From Candidatus Faeciplasma pullistercoris (lineage in GTDB: Bacteria; Bacillota; Clostridia; Oscillospirales; Ruminococcaceae), in contig DVLL01000012.1 of assembly GCA_018715525.1 (NCBI GenBank), forward strand, positions 1-64,000: a DNA stretch of 64,000 nt, read 5' to 3'. Shown one piece after another: positions 34,801 through 42,102 of this stretch. Under the pieces are notes generated by a model. The model was not told the DNA's origin. It saw only the letters and a program-made list of their open reading frames with translations, and did not search any database. How positions within the stretch are numbered: the first letter of the stretch is position 1; every line of letters begins with the position of its first letter. The translations under genes and the position numbers were made by a program.

Positions 34801-37189
34801 TTTTTCTCTCCGCATTCTGAGCAAGGAACTGTTTGATAGCTCCTGCTCCTACATACTTTACAAATTCCTCGCCGTCGGCGATAACTAATGTGGGAGCCTG
34901 TGTGATCCCGTACTTGCTGCAAAGCTCGGGATTCTCGTTTGCCATGACCTTCTCATAGCCGAAGTTCGCCTTTTCAAGATAGCCGTACGCTATTCTGCAA
35001 TTCGGGCAGGTTGGCGTGGCGAAGAGCATAGCCTTTGCCTCGCAGCCACAGGAGGGCTTGATATCCGCTTTCTTCTCGGAGGCAGCGGAGCCGAGCGGCT
35101 TGCTGTGAGTGAGGACGCTTGTCTCGATATTGTACTCGCGGCGCTCCTTGTACTCCTGAGTCTTGCCGGCGTTCCAGTTCTGTACAGGACGGTAGTAGCC
35201 GGTGATTCTGCTGTAAACCTCGGCAGCCTCTCCGCACTTGGGGCAGACAAACTGCTCGCCGGTGAGATAGCCGTGGCTCTTGCACACCGAGTAGGTGGGA
35301 GAAATGGTGTAGTAGGGAAGCCTGTAGTTTTCGGCAATCTTGCGAACAAGCGTTGCGGCAGCTTCCCAGCTCGGCATCTTTTCACCGAGGAAGGCGTGGA
35401 ACACCGTTCCGGAGGTGTAAAGGGTCTGGAGCTCGTCCTGAATGTCAAGAGCGGAGAAGATATCGTCGGTGTATCCGACGGGAAGGTGGCTGCTGTTGGT
35501 GTAGTAGGGATCTCCTCCTGCCTCGGCTGCGGTGATGATGTCTGGGAACTGCTCCACATCATGCTTTGCAAGACGGTAGGAGGTGGACTCGGCGGGGGTA
35601 GCCTCGAGGTTGTAAAGATCGCCGTACTGCTCCTGATAGTCGGAAAGACGCTCTCTCATGTGGTTGAGCACGTCCTTTGTGAACTGCTGGCACTTGGGGT
35701 CGGTCATGTCCGCTCTTATCCACTTGGCGTTAAGACCGGCCTCGTTCATGCCGACAAGACCGATTGTAGAGAAGTGGTTGTCAAGGGTGCCGAGGTATCT
35801 CTTGGTGTAGGGATAAAGACCCTCGTTCAAGAGCTTAGTTATAACCGTTCTCTTTACCTTGAGGGAACGAGCGGCAATGTCCATCATTCTGTCGAGCCTT
35901 GCGTAGAAGTCCTTTTCGTCCTCGGCAAGGTATGCGATTCTGGGCATGTTTATCGTAACGACTCCGATAGATCCGGTGCTCTCTCCAGAGCCGAAGAAGC
36001 CGCCGGACTTCTTTCTGAGCTCTCTTAGGTCAAGTCTCAGACGGCAGCACATAGAACGGACGTCGCTCGGCTCCATATCGCTGTTGATGTAGTTGGAGAA
36101 GTAGGGGGTGCCGTACTTGGCGGTCATCTCAAAGAGAAGCTTGTTGTTCTCCGTGGGAGACCAGTCGAAGTCGCTTGTGATGGAGTAGGTGGGAATGGGG
36201 TACTGGAAGCCTCTTCCGTTGGCGTCTCCCTCGATCATTATCTCGATGAACGCCTTGTTGACCATGTCCATCTCCTTCTTGCAGTCGCCGTAGGTGAAGT
36301 CCATTTCCTTGCCGCCTACTATCGCGGGAAGATCCTTGAGGTCGTTGGGAACCGTCCAGTCAAGGGTAATGTTGGAGAACGGAGCCTGAGTGCCCCAGCG
36401 TGAAGGAGTGTTTACTCCGTAGATGAAGGACTGGATGCACTGCTTCACTTCCTTGTAGCTAAGGTTATCTACCTTAACAAACGGAGCGAGGTATGTGTCG
36501 AATGAGGAGAACGCCTGAGCGCCCGCCCACTCGTTCTGCATGATTCCGAGGAAGTTTACCATCTGGTTGCACAGGGTGGAAAGGTGGCTTGCGGGGGAGG
36601 AGGTTATCTTTCCGGGAACTCCGCCGAGGCCTTCCTTTATAAGCTGCTTTAAGCTCCAGCCGGCGCAGTAGCCGGTGAGCATCGACAGATCGTGAATGTG
36701 CATATCGCAGTTCTTGTGAGCGTTGGCTATCTCCTCGTCATAGATCTCCGAGAGCCAGTAGTTTGCGGTGATAGCTCCTGAGTTTGAAAGGATAAGACCG
36801 CCGACAGAGTAGGTGACGGTGGAGTTTTCCTTCACACGCCAGTCGAGAACCTTGAGGTAGTTGTCAACGGTGGCCTTGTAGTCAAGATATGAGCCCTTGA
36901 GGTTGCGGAGCTTCTCACGCTGCTTGCGGTAAAGGATGTAAGCCTTGGCTACCGCATCGTAGCCGCCCTGAATGAGCACTGTCTCGGCACTGTCCTGAAT
37001 GTCCTCAACGGCAACCAGACCGTTCTTGATCTTTGGCAGGAAGTCTGCGGTCACCTTGAGGGCAAGGAAGTCGATGATGTTGTCGGTATAGTCGGTGTTG
37101 GTGGCTTCAAAAGCCTTTTTGATCGCGTTGGCGATCTTGTTGATGTCAAACTCAACTATCTTTCCGTCTCTTTTTACTATTTGGTACAT
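34793..37189 (-). CDS. nrdD: Anaerobic ribonucleoside-triphosphate reductase with fused thioredoxin-like domain
   Basis: 798 residues from the ATG at 37189, whose GAGAGGAG site overlaps a weaker upstream TTG. Order: ATP-cone (about 1-95), 10-stranded catalytic barrel with finger-loop SMCCRLRLD, a zinc site (SVCKSHGY...FVCPKCGE), and the glycyl-radical motif RITGY (Gly at about 664). Most NrdD proteins end soon after this point. Here a linker and about 75 residues of thioredoxin/glutaredoxin fold follow, with CPNC (728-731) and a cis-Pro region QAPTLVI. Reduces NTPs to dNTPs without oxygen. Coupled to trxB; activated by NrdG encoded upstream. Confidence 0.93.
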   Translation of the reverse strand: MYQIVKRDGKIVEFDINKIANAIKKAFEATNTDYTDNIIDFLALKVTADFLPKIKNGLVAVEDIQDSAETVLIQGGYDAVAKAYILYRKQREKLRNLKGSYLDYKATVDNYLKVLDWRVKENSTVTYSVGGLILSNSGAITANYWLSEIYDEEIANAHKNCDMHIHDLSMLTGYCAGWSLKQLIKEGLGGVPGKITSSPASHLSTLCNQMVNFLGIMQNEWAGAQAFSSFDTYLAPFVKVDNLSYKEVKQCIQSFIYGVNTPSRWGTQAPFSNITLDWTVPNDLKDLPAIVGGKEMDFTYGDCKKEMDMVNKAFIEIMIEGDANGRGFQYPIPTYSITSDFDWSPTENNKLLFEMTAKYGTPYFSNYINSDMEPSDVRSMCCRLRLDLRELRKKSGGFFGSGESTGSIGVVTINMPRIAYLAEDEKDFYARLDRMMDIAARSLKVKRTVITKLLNEGLYPYTKRYLGTLDNHFSTIGLVGMNEAGLNAKWIRADMTDPKCQQFTKDVLNHMRERLSDYQEQYGDLYNLEATPAESTSYRLAKHDVEQFPDIITAAEAGGDPYYTNSSHLPVGYTDDIFSALDIQDELQTLYTSGTVFHAFLGEKMPSWEAAATLVRKIAENYRLPYYTISPTYSVCKSHGYLTGEQFVCPKCGEAAEVYSRITGYYRPVQNWNAGKTQEYKERREYNIETSVLTHSKPLGSAASEKKADIKPSCGCEAKAMLFATPTCPNCRIAYGYLEKANFGYEKVMANENPELCSKYGITQAPTLVIADGEEFVKYVGAGAIKQFLAQNAERKNA

Positions 37190-37257
37190 TTTTGTTTCTC
37201 CTCTCAAACCTATTCTATATCCGTTGATAAGTCAATGTCAGAGGCTGTCTCAGACAT

Positions 37258-37950
37258 TTATATGCCTCTAATCTCTACCGACCTGACGAAGGGTCTGACT
37301 ATGTCGGCAAACCGGCTTAGCTCGTCAGGAGTGAACTGACTCAGCCCCGCAGGGTCTATAAGCTCGCCAGAGTCCTTGAACTGCTGTAAATAATATTCGC
37401 TCGCGCCGTCTATCCATTTAGCTATGGATTCAAAATCTGCGTCAGTGTGTATTCCCTTGACGACAGTCGTCCTGAACTCGTAGTCGATGCCTCCTCCGAG
37501 CAGAAAATCCTTCGATTCCTCTATCCCGGTGATGTCAAGCCCGCTTACGCCAACTGCGAACGGATAGTTTTCCGGGGAGCTCTTTATATCCATCGCCACC
37601 CTGTCCACCAGCTTGCCGGCGACCAGCCGCTTCAGAAGCTCGGGTCTGGTTCCGTTGGTGTCAAGCTTGACCTTGTATCCGAGCTCCTTGACCGACGTCA
37701 GAAAGCTTGCTATGTCCGGCTGTAATAGAGGTTCTCCTCCGGTTACCACGACCCCGTCCAAGAGCCCGCGCCGCCTCTTCAGAAAGCTTAGCACCTCGTC
37801 CTGAGGTATTCGCTCACCGGCTGTGCTGAATACAAGCGAGGAGTTGTGGCAGAAGGGGCAGCGAAGGTTGCAGCCCGGCGTGAAAACTATGCACGCTACC
37901 GTTCCGGGAAAGTCGAGAAGGGTCAGCTTCTGAAGTCCCGCAATTTGCAT
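37258..37950 (-). CDS. nrdG: Anaerobic ribonucleotide reductase activating protein (radical SAM)
   Basis: 230 residues. The radical SAM cluster motif CNLRCPFCHN (CxxxCxxC) follows MQIAGLQKLTLLDFPG; GGEPLL and the SAM-binding strands follow. It generates the glycyl radical on NrdD. It resembles the longer NrdG variant often found with oxygen-independent reductases of Clostridia rather than the short E. coli form. First gene of nrdG-nrdD-trxB, 68 bp before nrdD, with a strong promoter at 37983-38011. Confidence 0.93.
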   Translation of the reverse strand: MQIAGLQKLTLLDFPGTVACIVFTPGCNLRCPFCHNSSLVFSTAGERIPQDEVLSFLKRRRGLLDGVVVTGGEPLLQPDIASFLTSVKELGYKVKLDTNGTRPELLKRLVAGKLVDRVAMDIKSSPENYPFAVGVSGLDITGIEESKDFLLGGGIDYEFRTTVVKGIHTDADFESIAKWIDGASEYYLQQFKDSGELIDPAGLSQFTPDELSRFADIVRPFVRSVEIRGI

Positions 37951-37982
37951 TCAATCACCTCCGAAAAACCGAGTGCAGGTTC

Positions 37983-38011
37983 AGTATAACTCATCTTGTG
38001 CCTCATGTCAA
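37983..38011 (-). promoter_or_regulatory. Promoter of nrdG-nrdD-trxB
   Basis: On the minus strand, TTGACA (38011-38006), 17 bp, TATACT (37988-37983); leader about 25-30 nt to the ATG, preceded by GGAGGTG. Confidence 0.88.
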
Positions 38012-38033
38012 TATCAAATACAAGATATAGTGA
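37986..38033 (-). promoter_or_regulatory. NrdR-box-like pair at the nrd promoter
   Basis: Minus-strand TCACTATATCTTGTAT (38033-38018) fits the NrdR consensus acaCwAtATaTwgtgt at 13 of 16 places. A weaker match, GCACAAGATGAGTTAT (38001-37986), about 9 of 16, is centred 32 bp away, close to the spacing used by paired NrdR sites. The strong box is just upstream of -35; the weak one overlaps the promoter spacer. Confidence 0.5.
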
Positions 38034-38148
38034 AAAATTTTTTGAAGACCGGTTTTCTTTTTTACATCATATCACAGAAAGCGAAGAAAGATCTGTGACA
38101 AAATCACTCTAAGGGTTAAAGAATTCTTTGCAAATTTGATAAAACCGC

Positions 38149-38177
38149 TTGACTTTTTACCGGTCATATGCTAATAT
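38149..38177 (+). promoter_or_regulatory. Promoter of tRNA-Arg
   Basis: TTGACT (38149-38154), 17 bp, TAATAT (38172-38177), about 22 bp before the tRNA. Confidence 0.7.
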
Positions 38178-38198
38178 TACAAATTGTGAAATATGGAT

Positions 38199-38274
38199 GC
38201 GCTTGTAGCTCAGTGGATAGAGTGCCCGGCTACGAACCGGTAGGTCGTGAGTTCGAATCTCCCCAGGCGCACCA
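38199..38274 (+). tRNA. tRNA-Arg (ACG)
   Basis: A full cloverleaf of 76 nt including an encoded ACCA end. The acceptor GCGCTTG pairs with CAGGCGC (one G-U), D-arm TAGCTCAGTGGATAG, anticodon ACG at 38232-38234 in CCGGCTACGAACCGG, and T-arm GTGAGTTCGAATCTC-type. ACG is normally edited to ICG. A terminator follows at once. Confidence 0.95.
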
Positions 38275-38308
38275 CGCCGAAGCAAGGTTCGCCCCGCTTC
38301 GGCTTTTT
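38275..38308 (+). terminator. Terminator of tRNA-Arg
   Basis: GCCGAAGC (38276-38283) pairs with GCTTCGGC (38296-38303), then TTTTTG. Confidence 0.88.
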
Positions 38309-38329
38309 GTTTAGCCGCAACTATTGTGT

Positions 38330-38366
38330 GCCGCGAGAGTATGTTTATTTCTTTCGCGGCGTTTTT
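38330..38366 (+). terminator. Second hairpin with T-run
   Basis: GCCGCGAGAG (38330-38339) pairs with CTTTCGCGGC (38351-38360), one G-U pair, then GTTTTTC. A back-up terminator or the edge of the phage-like region. Confidence 0.65.
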
Positions 38367-38675
38367 CTTTTATGATGTATAGTGCTGGACACCAAAGTGA
38401 AGCTCTATCATTTCAAGACGGCATGAGTGCAAGATGATGTGCAGGACGCTGCAGACGGCAGCGAGAGCGACCGGGAACTTGCCGCCGCGACCGCACCGCA
38501 GGTGCGGTTTGGCGACTTTTCCGCCATATCCATGCTCAAAATTTTAGTATGCTTCGTTGTTTTGGACTTTGGATTTAGTTCAAAGTGTTTTGTGCGGAAA
38601 AGCCGCCGTCAGACGCCCCCTAAAGGGGGCCTTGCGGCGGCAAGTTTATTTCGCAGGCAGCCGGCAGAGGTGGCG
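38367..38675. other. Gene-poor stretch with hairpins next to the tail-like operon
   Basis: No coding region is supported here. It holds a perfect hairpin ACCGCACC/GGTGCGGT (38490-38508) and a Y-shaped inverted repeat: outer GCCGCCG (38602-38608) with CGGCGGC (38635-38641), inner GCCCCC TAAA GGGGGC. On the minus strand the outer stem is followed by TTTTCC, so it may end the tail-like operon, or it may be a dispersed repeat. Confidence 0.45.
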
Positions 38676-39539
38676 TTAGCTGATTACAAATTTATAGTTA
38701 ATGTACAACGAGGAGAATATATTAGCTGTAGAACTGCTGCCATCGCTGGTGCAGTAGTAATAATAAGAAGTCTCGGGGGTTGGACCTGACACTCTTGATG
38801 TCCCGAGCCACCAGCTTACCCCCTTCGTTCTGCCTGCGGTCGTTTCAAAGAGCTGGAATCGCGTGCTTCCAAAGATGTCGCCGTATTCTATAAGCTGCAA
38901 CTGACCGGTTACGGTTCTTAGCTCCTTAGGCAGGGTGTAGTAGTAGGTTCTGTTCAACCAGTCGAAAAGCGTCACCTCACCGTCCCACATCTCACGTTGG
39001 AATTTCGGCAGCTTGATGTCGAACCAGATGTTGTTGCCGCCTCGGTTGATATCCACTATCTCCGCCTCAAGAGAGTAGCTTCCGTCGCTGAAGCTTTTTG
39101 TGTCGCCGATGCTCCATATGCTTGCGGCGCTTCCGGACTGAGCCGCCGATTTGATTGCTGCCCATGACGCGTTCTCAAGTTCGATACCAACGTTTAGCTC
39201 GACAACATACTGGGAATCGGAGCTTATTGTTACTGAGGCGGAGCTGGTAAGCACGCCGAAGGTCGCTGTCACGCTCCATACGCCGGAGTATGGGATGTCA
39301 AAGGAGTACGCTCCTTGAGATACGCCGGTAAGGGTGGTTGAGCCGTTTTTTGCCGTGACTTGGTTCCCGCTCTCAGTTATGACTATGAGCCTTGTGCTTG
39401 AGGGGGAGTAGCTGCCGTATATCAGAACGCCAGCCGAGTCGTGCGCGGTGTAGCCTGAGAGGAGCTTGTCGGCGCTGACTGTATCCTGAGTCAGGTCTAT
39501 CAGGGTGTTTCCTGCGTATATAACCTTATTTACAGCCAT
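38676..39539 (-). CDS. Phage tail-type protein with a DUF6273-like C-terminus
   Basis: 287 residues, ATG at 39539 with GAGAGGG upstream. Residues 1-45 (MAVNKVIYAGNTLIDLT.DTVS...LLSGYTAH) match the start of the next gene's product, a shared N-terminal module. Residues about 50-115 look like a small beta (carboxypeptidase-like) domain. The C-terminal third (KSFSDGSYSLEAEIVDINR, then GVSWWLGTSRVSG...SYYYYCTSDGSSS) resembles the DUF6273/C-type-lectin-like ends of gut phage and surface proteins. Probably a host-binding or tail-tip part. Confidence 0.6.
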   Translation of the reverse strand: MAVNKVIYAGNTLIDLTQDTVSADKLLSGYTAHDSAGVLIYGSYSPSSTRLIVITESGNQVTAKNGSTTLTGVSQGAYSFDIPYSGVWSVTATFGVLTSSASVTISSDSQYVVELNVGIELENASWAAIKSAAQSGSAASIWSIGDTKSFSDGSYSLEAEIVDINRGGNNIWFDIKLPKFQREMWDGEVTLFDWLNRTYYYTLPKELRTVTGQLQLIEYGDIFGSTRFQLFETTAGRTKGVSWWLGTSRVSGPTPETSYYYYCTSDGSSSTANIFSSLYINYKFVIS

Positions 39540-39553
39540 CTTATCCCTCTCTT

Positions 39554-40132
39554 CTACCCGGCAATGGTTACTGTTGTTCCGCCTGCCGAGTTTTGCGACT
39601 CGACATAGCTGATGGCGTTTACCGTGACCTGAGAAAGATAGTCGTAGCCGCTGTCAGGCAGGATGACCTGCTGCTGTGTGGAGGGAGTGACGGATTTTGC
39701 CTGAGCAGTAACATTTGAGGAGGATTCCATTGTTCCTGTCACGCCGAGTATCTGGATACCGGAGCGAATGTTGGTAGGAATGATTTTAGCCTGCTCGGAA
39801 GCGGATATCCCTACTTTTCCGCTTCCATCGTGGTAACCCTGCGGGATGGTATATTCTTCGGATTTTGCGGCTATACTTCCGTTTACTCCGCCACGGTTGG
39901 GCATTGTACCGGTCAGCATTGAGCCTCTGGCATAGGCTGTTTTGCCGCTGAGTATTTCTGCGGTCTGAGCTGTAGCGTCCTGTGAATTTACATCATAGCC
40001 GCAGCTTCCGGTTATCAATTCTCCGTTTGCTCCGTGAGCGGTCACGCCGGTGAGCAGGCTTGCCTCGCTCACGGTGTCAGACGTCAGATCTATCAGTATT
40101 TGATCTCCGTAAATTACCTTGCTTATTGCCAA
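39554..40132 (-). CDS. Phage tail-fibre-like repeat protein
   Basis: 192 residues from a TTG at 40132 with GAGAGG upstream. The N-terminal module MAISKVIYGDQILIDLTSDTV is shared with the following gene. The rest has loosely repeated segments such as TAEILSGKTAYARGSMLTGTM and SGIQILGVTGTM, which are common in tail-fibre and appendage proteins. Soluble, no signal peptide. Third gene of a four-gene minus-strand operon. Confidence 0.65.
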   Translation of the reverse strand: MAISKVIYGDQILIDLTSDTVSEASLLTGVTAHGANGELITGSCGYDVNSQDATAQTAEILSGKTAYARGSMLTGTMPNRGGVNGSIAAKSEEYTIPQGYHDGSGKVGISASEQAKIIPTNIRSGIQILGVTGTMESSSNVTAQAKSVTPSTQQQVILPDSGYDYLSQVTVNAISYVESQNSAGGTTVTIAG

Positions 40133-40133
40133 A

Positions 40134-40430
40134 TTATATTACCTCTCTTCCTATATAGACCGTCTCGCCGTCAGCAGGGTTTGAAACCCGGTAGAATGGA
40201 ATTTCTTTGACGGTAAGGTTGTCGGTCATCAGCTTGTTTTGTGTTTGCAGTATTGTTTCTTCCGTTTTCGGCGTAACCTCATACGGCCCTGTGTACTGTT
40301 CTGCGCTTTTGACCACGGTCGCGCTTCCGAAATCGGCTTCAAACTTCTTTTCCAAATGGCAAAATGCCGGGTCAAAATCAGCGCTGCCGCCGGTAAAGAC
40401 CGTTTCAAAGCTCTTATCGGCGTAAGGCAT
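40134..40430 (-). CDS. Small phage-structural-type protein
   Basis: 98 residues, starting in a TGATG overlap with the upstream gene. Opens MPYADKSFETVFTGG; middle has TPKTEETILQTQNKLMTDNLTVKEIPFYRVSN, a pattern met in tail-associated proteins of Firmicutes phages, where similar text precedes fibre genes. No enzyme motif. It probably forms part of the same tail-like structure. Assigned mainly by neighbours. Confidence 0.55.
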   Translation of the reverse strand: MPYADKSFETVFTGGSADFDPAFCHLEKKFEADFGSATVVKSAEQYTGPYEVTPKTEETILQTQNKLMTDNLTVKEIPFYRVSNPADGETVYIGREVI

Positions 40431-40744
40431 CAGATTTCACCGCCCTTGAGAACCTTTTCCACTCTTTCGCTGATTATCTGGCTCGCAAAGGCGGCTCCGG
40501 TGCTTGTGCGGAATCTTATCTGAATAAGACAGTCCGAGTCTGGGGATAGCTTAAGCGTCTCGGTTTGCGAAAGGGTCACCGAGGCAACGCAGCTTCCGTC
40601 CTCCATGTCTGTAAAGGATATGTCATCGCCGCTTTTTTCTATTAGCGAGGAGTTGTTCTGGTTGTAGCTCACATATATCTCGCCGACCGAAGAGCTTGGC
40701 ACCGGCAGAGTAAAGCTGTGAGTCGGGGTCGTGCCCTGTCTCAT
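40430..40744 (-). CDS. Phage baseplate/tail-type protein
   Basis: 104 residues, ATG at 40744 with AAGGAAGTG upstream. MRQGTTPTHSFTLPVP... then IYVSYNQNNSSLIEKSGDDISFTDMEDG..., a beta-sandwich-like layout often met in small proteins beside fibre genes of Firmicutes prophages. First gene of the tail-type operon. I found no clear promoter in 40745-40943, so it may be read from the Cro-side promoter upstream. Confidence 0.55.
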   Translation of the reverse strand: MRQGTTPTHSFTLPVPSSSVGEIYVSYNQNNSSLIEKSGDDISFTDMEDGSCVASVTLSQTETLKLSPDSDCLIQIRFRTSTGAAFASQIISERVEKVLKGGEI

Positions 40745-40937
40745 TATTTATGCACTTCCTTTTTAGTATTATTTGACATGCTGACCTGCATTTTCTATGT
40801 TTCATCGTGATAAAGCCCGGCTTGTTTTACGCGCAGGTTCCTGTACGCGTTTCGGCCGCTGTTCCGTGCAGCCTGCCGGGAGCATTGCTTGGGCTCGCTT
40901 TGTACTTCAAGCAGGTAAAGAGGATTTCCACATAATA

Positions 40938-40951
40938 TTTCCTTTAGGAAA
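40938..40951. promoter_or_regulatory. Palindrome at the end of the Cro-like gene
   Basis: TTTCCTTTAGGAAA is a perfect palindrome overlapping the end of the Cro-like ORF. It shares the TTTCCT/AGGAAA half-sites with the CI-Cro intergenic sites and could be a third operator, near the start of the tail-type operon. Confidence 0.45.
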
Positions 40952-41153
40952 CATAATTGCTGAAAAAAATCCTGATTACTTCGTCATCGGTGAGATCCAG
41001 GCAATCTCGTATCAAGAGAATTTCGTTCTGCTTGAAGGACGTCTGCCCGTGAAGTCTCGAATACATTCTCTTTTTCGAGATGCCTATCTGTGCTGCGAGG
41101 GAGGGTATAGACATCCCGCGCCTGATTGCTGCTGCACGCAGTTCGTTTTCCAT
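40944..41153 (-). CDS. Cro-like HTH protein
   Basis: 69 residues with AAAGGAGG before the ATG at 41153. A single helix-turn-helix domain: RRGMSIPSLAAQIGISKKRMYSRLHG. Divergent from a CI-type repressor with inverted operators between them, as in lambda-like switches. It may control the downstream tail-type operon and its own promoter. Confidence 0.75.
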   Translation of the reverse strand: MENELRAAAIRRGMSIPSLAAQIGISKKRMYSRLHGQTSFKQNEILLIRDCLDLTDDEVIRIFFSNYVS

Positions 41154-41180
41154 GCTTTGTCCTCCTTTGTTTCCTCACAT

Positions 41181-41254
41181 AAAGTTTCCTATCCGATACT
41201 TATAATAGCATGCAAAATTAAAAATGTCAACCCTTTAGGAAACTTTTTCGGATA
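41181..41254. promoter_or_regulatory. CI/Cro operator region
   Basis: AAAGTTTCCTATCCGA (41181-41196) and the inverse block TTAGGAAAC...TTCGGATAG (41235-41254) share AGTTTCCTA and TATCCGA halves on opposite strands. The left site lies just after the -10 of the Cro promoter and the right site lies at its -35. Confidence 0.65.
41202..41230 (-). promoter_or_regulatory. Promoter of the Cro-like gene
   Basis: On the minus strand, TTGACA (41230-41225), 17 bp, TATTAT (41207-41202), flanked by operator-like sites. Confidence 0.8.
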
Positions 41255-41269
41255 GAATTAAAAAAATAG

Positions 41270-41298
41270 TTGCATTTGGGACACCGATATGCTACACT
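41270..41298 (+). promoter_or_regulatory. Promoter of the CI-like repressor gene
   Basis: TTGCAT (41270-41275), 17 bp, TACACT (41293-41298), 18 bp before the start codon at 41317. Confidence 0.7.
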
Positions 41299-41316
41299 AA
41301 TACAGAGGTGATATCA

Positions 41317-41904
41317 ATGAAGATCGGCGAAATCATTTACACGAGGAGAAAGGAGCTCGGACTCACCCTTGAGGAAGTGGGAGAGGCTGTCGGCGTAGGA
41401 AAGAGCACGGTCAAAAAGTGGGAGACCGGCAGCATTTCAAATATGCGCAGGGACAGGATATCCCGGCTCGCGCAGGTACTGCGGCTCGACCCGTCGGTAT
41501 TTATAAACGACGAGACCGGCACAGGAAACAGGATACCGCTGATTGGCAGCATTGCGTGCGGCAGACCGATTTTTGCCGATGAGAATATAAGCGAATATAT
41601 AGAGGCAGGCGGACTTGTCCATGCGGATTTTGCGCTTAGATGCAGAGGAGACAGCATGACGGGTGCGAGGATATACGACGGTGATATAGTCTTTATCCGC
41701 TCTCAGCCCACTGTCGAGAACGGGGAAATAGCTGCGGTGATAATAAACGATGAGGCGACTTTAAAGCGTGTCTACTTAAAAAACGGTCAGCTTACCCTCG
41801 TGGCGGCGAATCCTGAATATGAGCCGATGGTGTTTTCGGGGAGAGAGCTTGAAACTATCCACATAATCGGCAAGGCGGTCAAGTTCCTTGGAAATTTGAA
41901 TTAG
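41317..41904 (+). CDS. CI/LexA-type repressor with S24 self-cleaving domain
   Basis: 195 residues from the ATG at 41317 (AGAGGTG site). HTH about 1-60 (LTLEEVGEAVGVGKSTVKKWETG). A short hinge precedes the S24 peptidase fold: cleavage site Cys81-Gly82 (GSIACGRP), nucleophile Ser113 (RGDSMTGARI) and Lys150 (EATLKRVY). RecA-stimulated self-cleavage would lift repression on DNA damage. It is divergent from the Cro-like gene and the tail-type operon. Confidence 0.9.
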   Translation: MKIGEIIYTRRKELGLTLEEVGEAVGVGKSTVKKWETGSISNMRRDRISRLAQVLRLDPSVFINDETGTGNRIPLIGSIACGRPIFADENISEYIEAGGLVHADFALRCRGDSMTGARIYDGDIVFIRSQPTVENGEIAAVIINDEATLKRVYLKNGQLTLVAANPEYEPMVFSGRELETIHIIGKAVKFLGNLN

Positions 41905-41975
41905 GTTGAATCCCCGAAGCAGAGGGTAGAATGGTGCTTTTTGGGTGAAAATGTAATGAAAATTTGTTTTTTTGT

Positions 41976-42003
41976 TTGCATAATAAAAAAATTATGCTAT
42001 ACT
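41976..42003 (+). promoter_or_regulatory. Promoter with inverted repeat before the RING-type gene
   Basis: TTGCAT (41976-41981), 16 bp, TATACT (41998-42003). The spacer is bracketed by GCATAAT (41978-41984) and ATTATGC (41991-41997), an inverted repeat that could be an operator. Confidence 0.55.
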
Positions 42004-42102
42004 GTAGCTCAGAGCAGCATATAACTGCTGTGTCTATAATAACGCTGATTTTCATATTATACCGTTTATGATCCAAAAATTATGCGGAAGGAATAAAAGA
42101 TT

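Noticed and set aside
35105-36028. 307-codon ORF opposite nrdD
   Set aside because: Antisense to conserved NrdD motifs and lacks a start signal.
38676-39539. Diversity-generating retroelement target
   Set aside because: The C-lectin-like end is the kind of protein such elements vary, but no reverse transcriptase gene or template repeat is in the window.
38199-41904. Integration at tRNA-Arg
   Set aside because: The phage-like cassette is close to a tRNA gene, but I see no integrase and no second copy of the tRNA 3' end on its far side.
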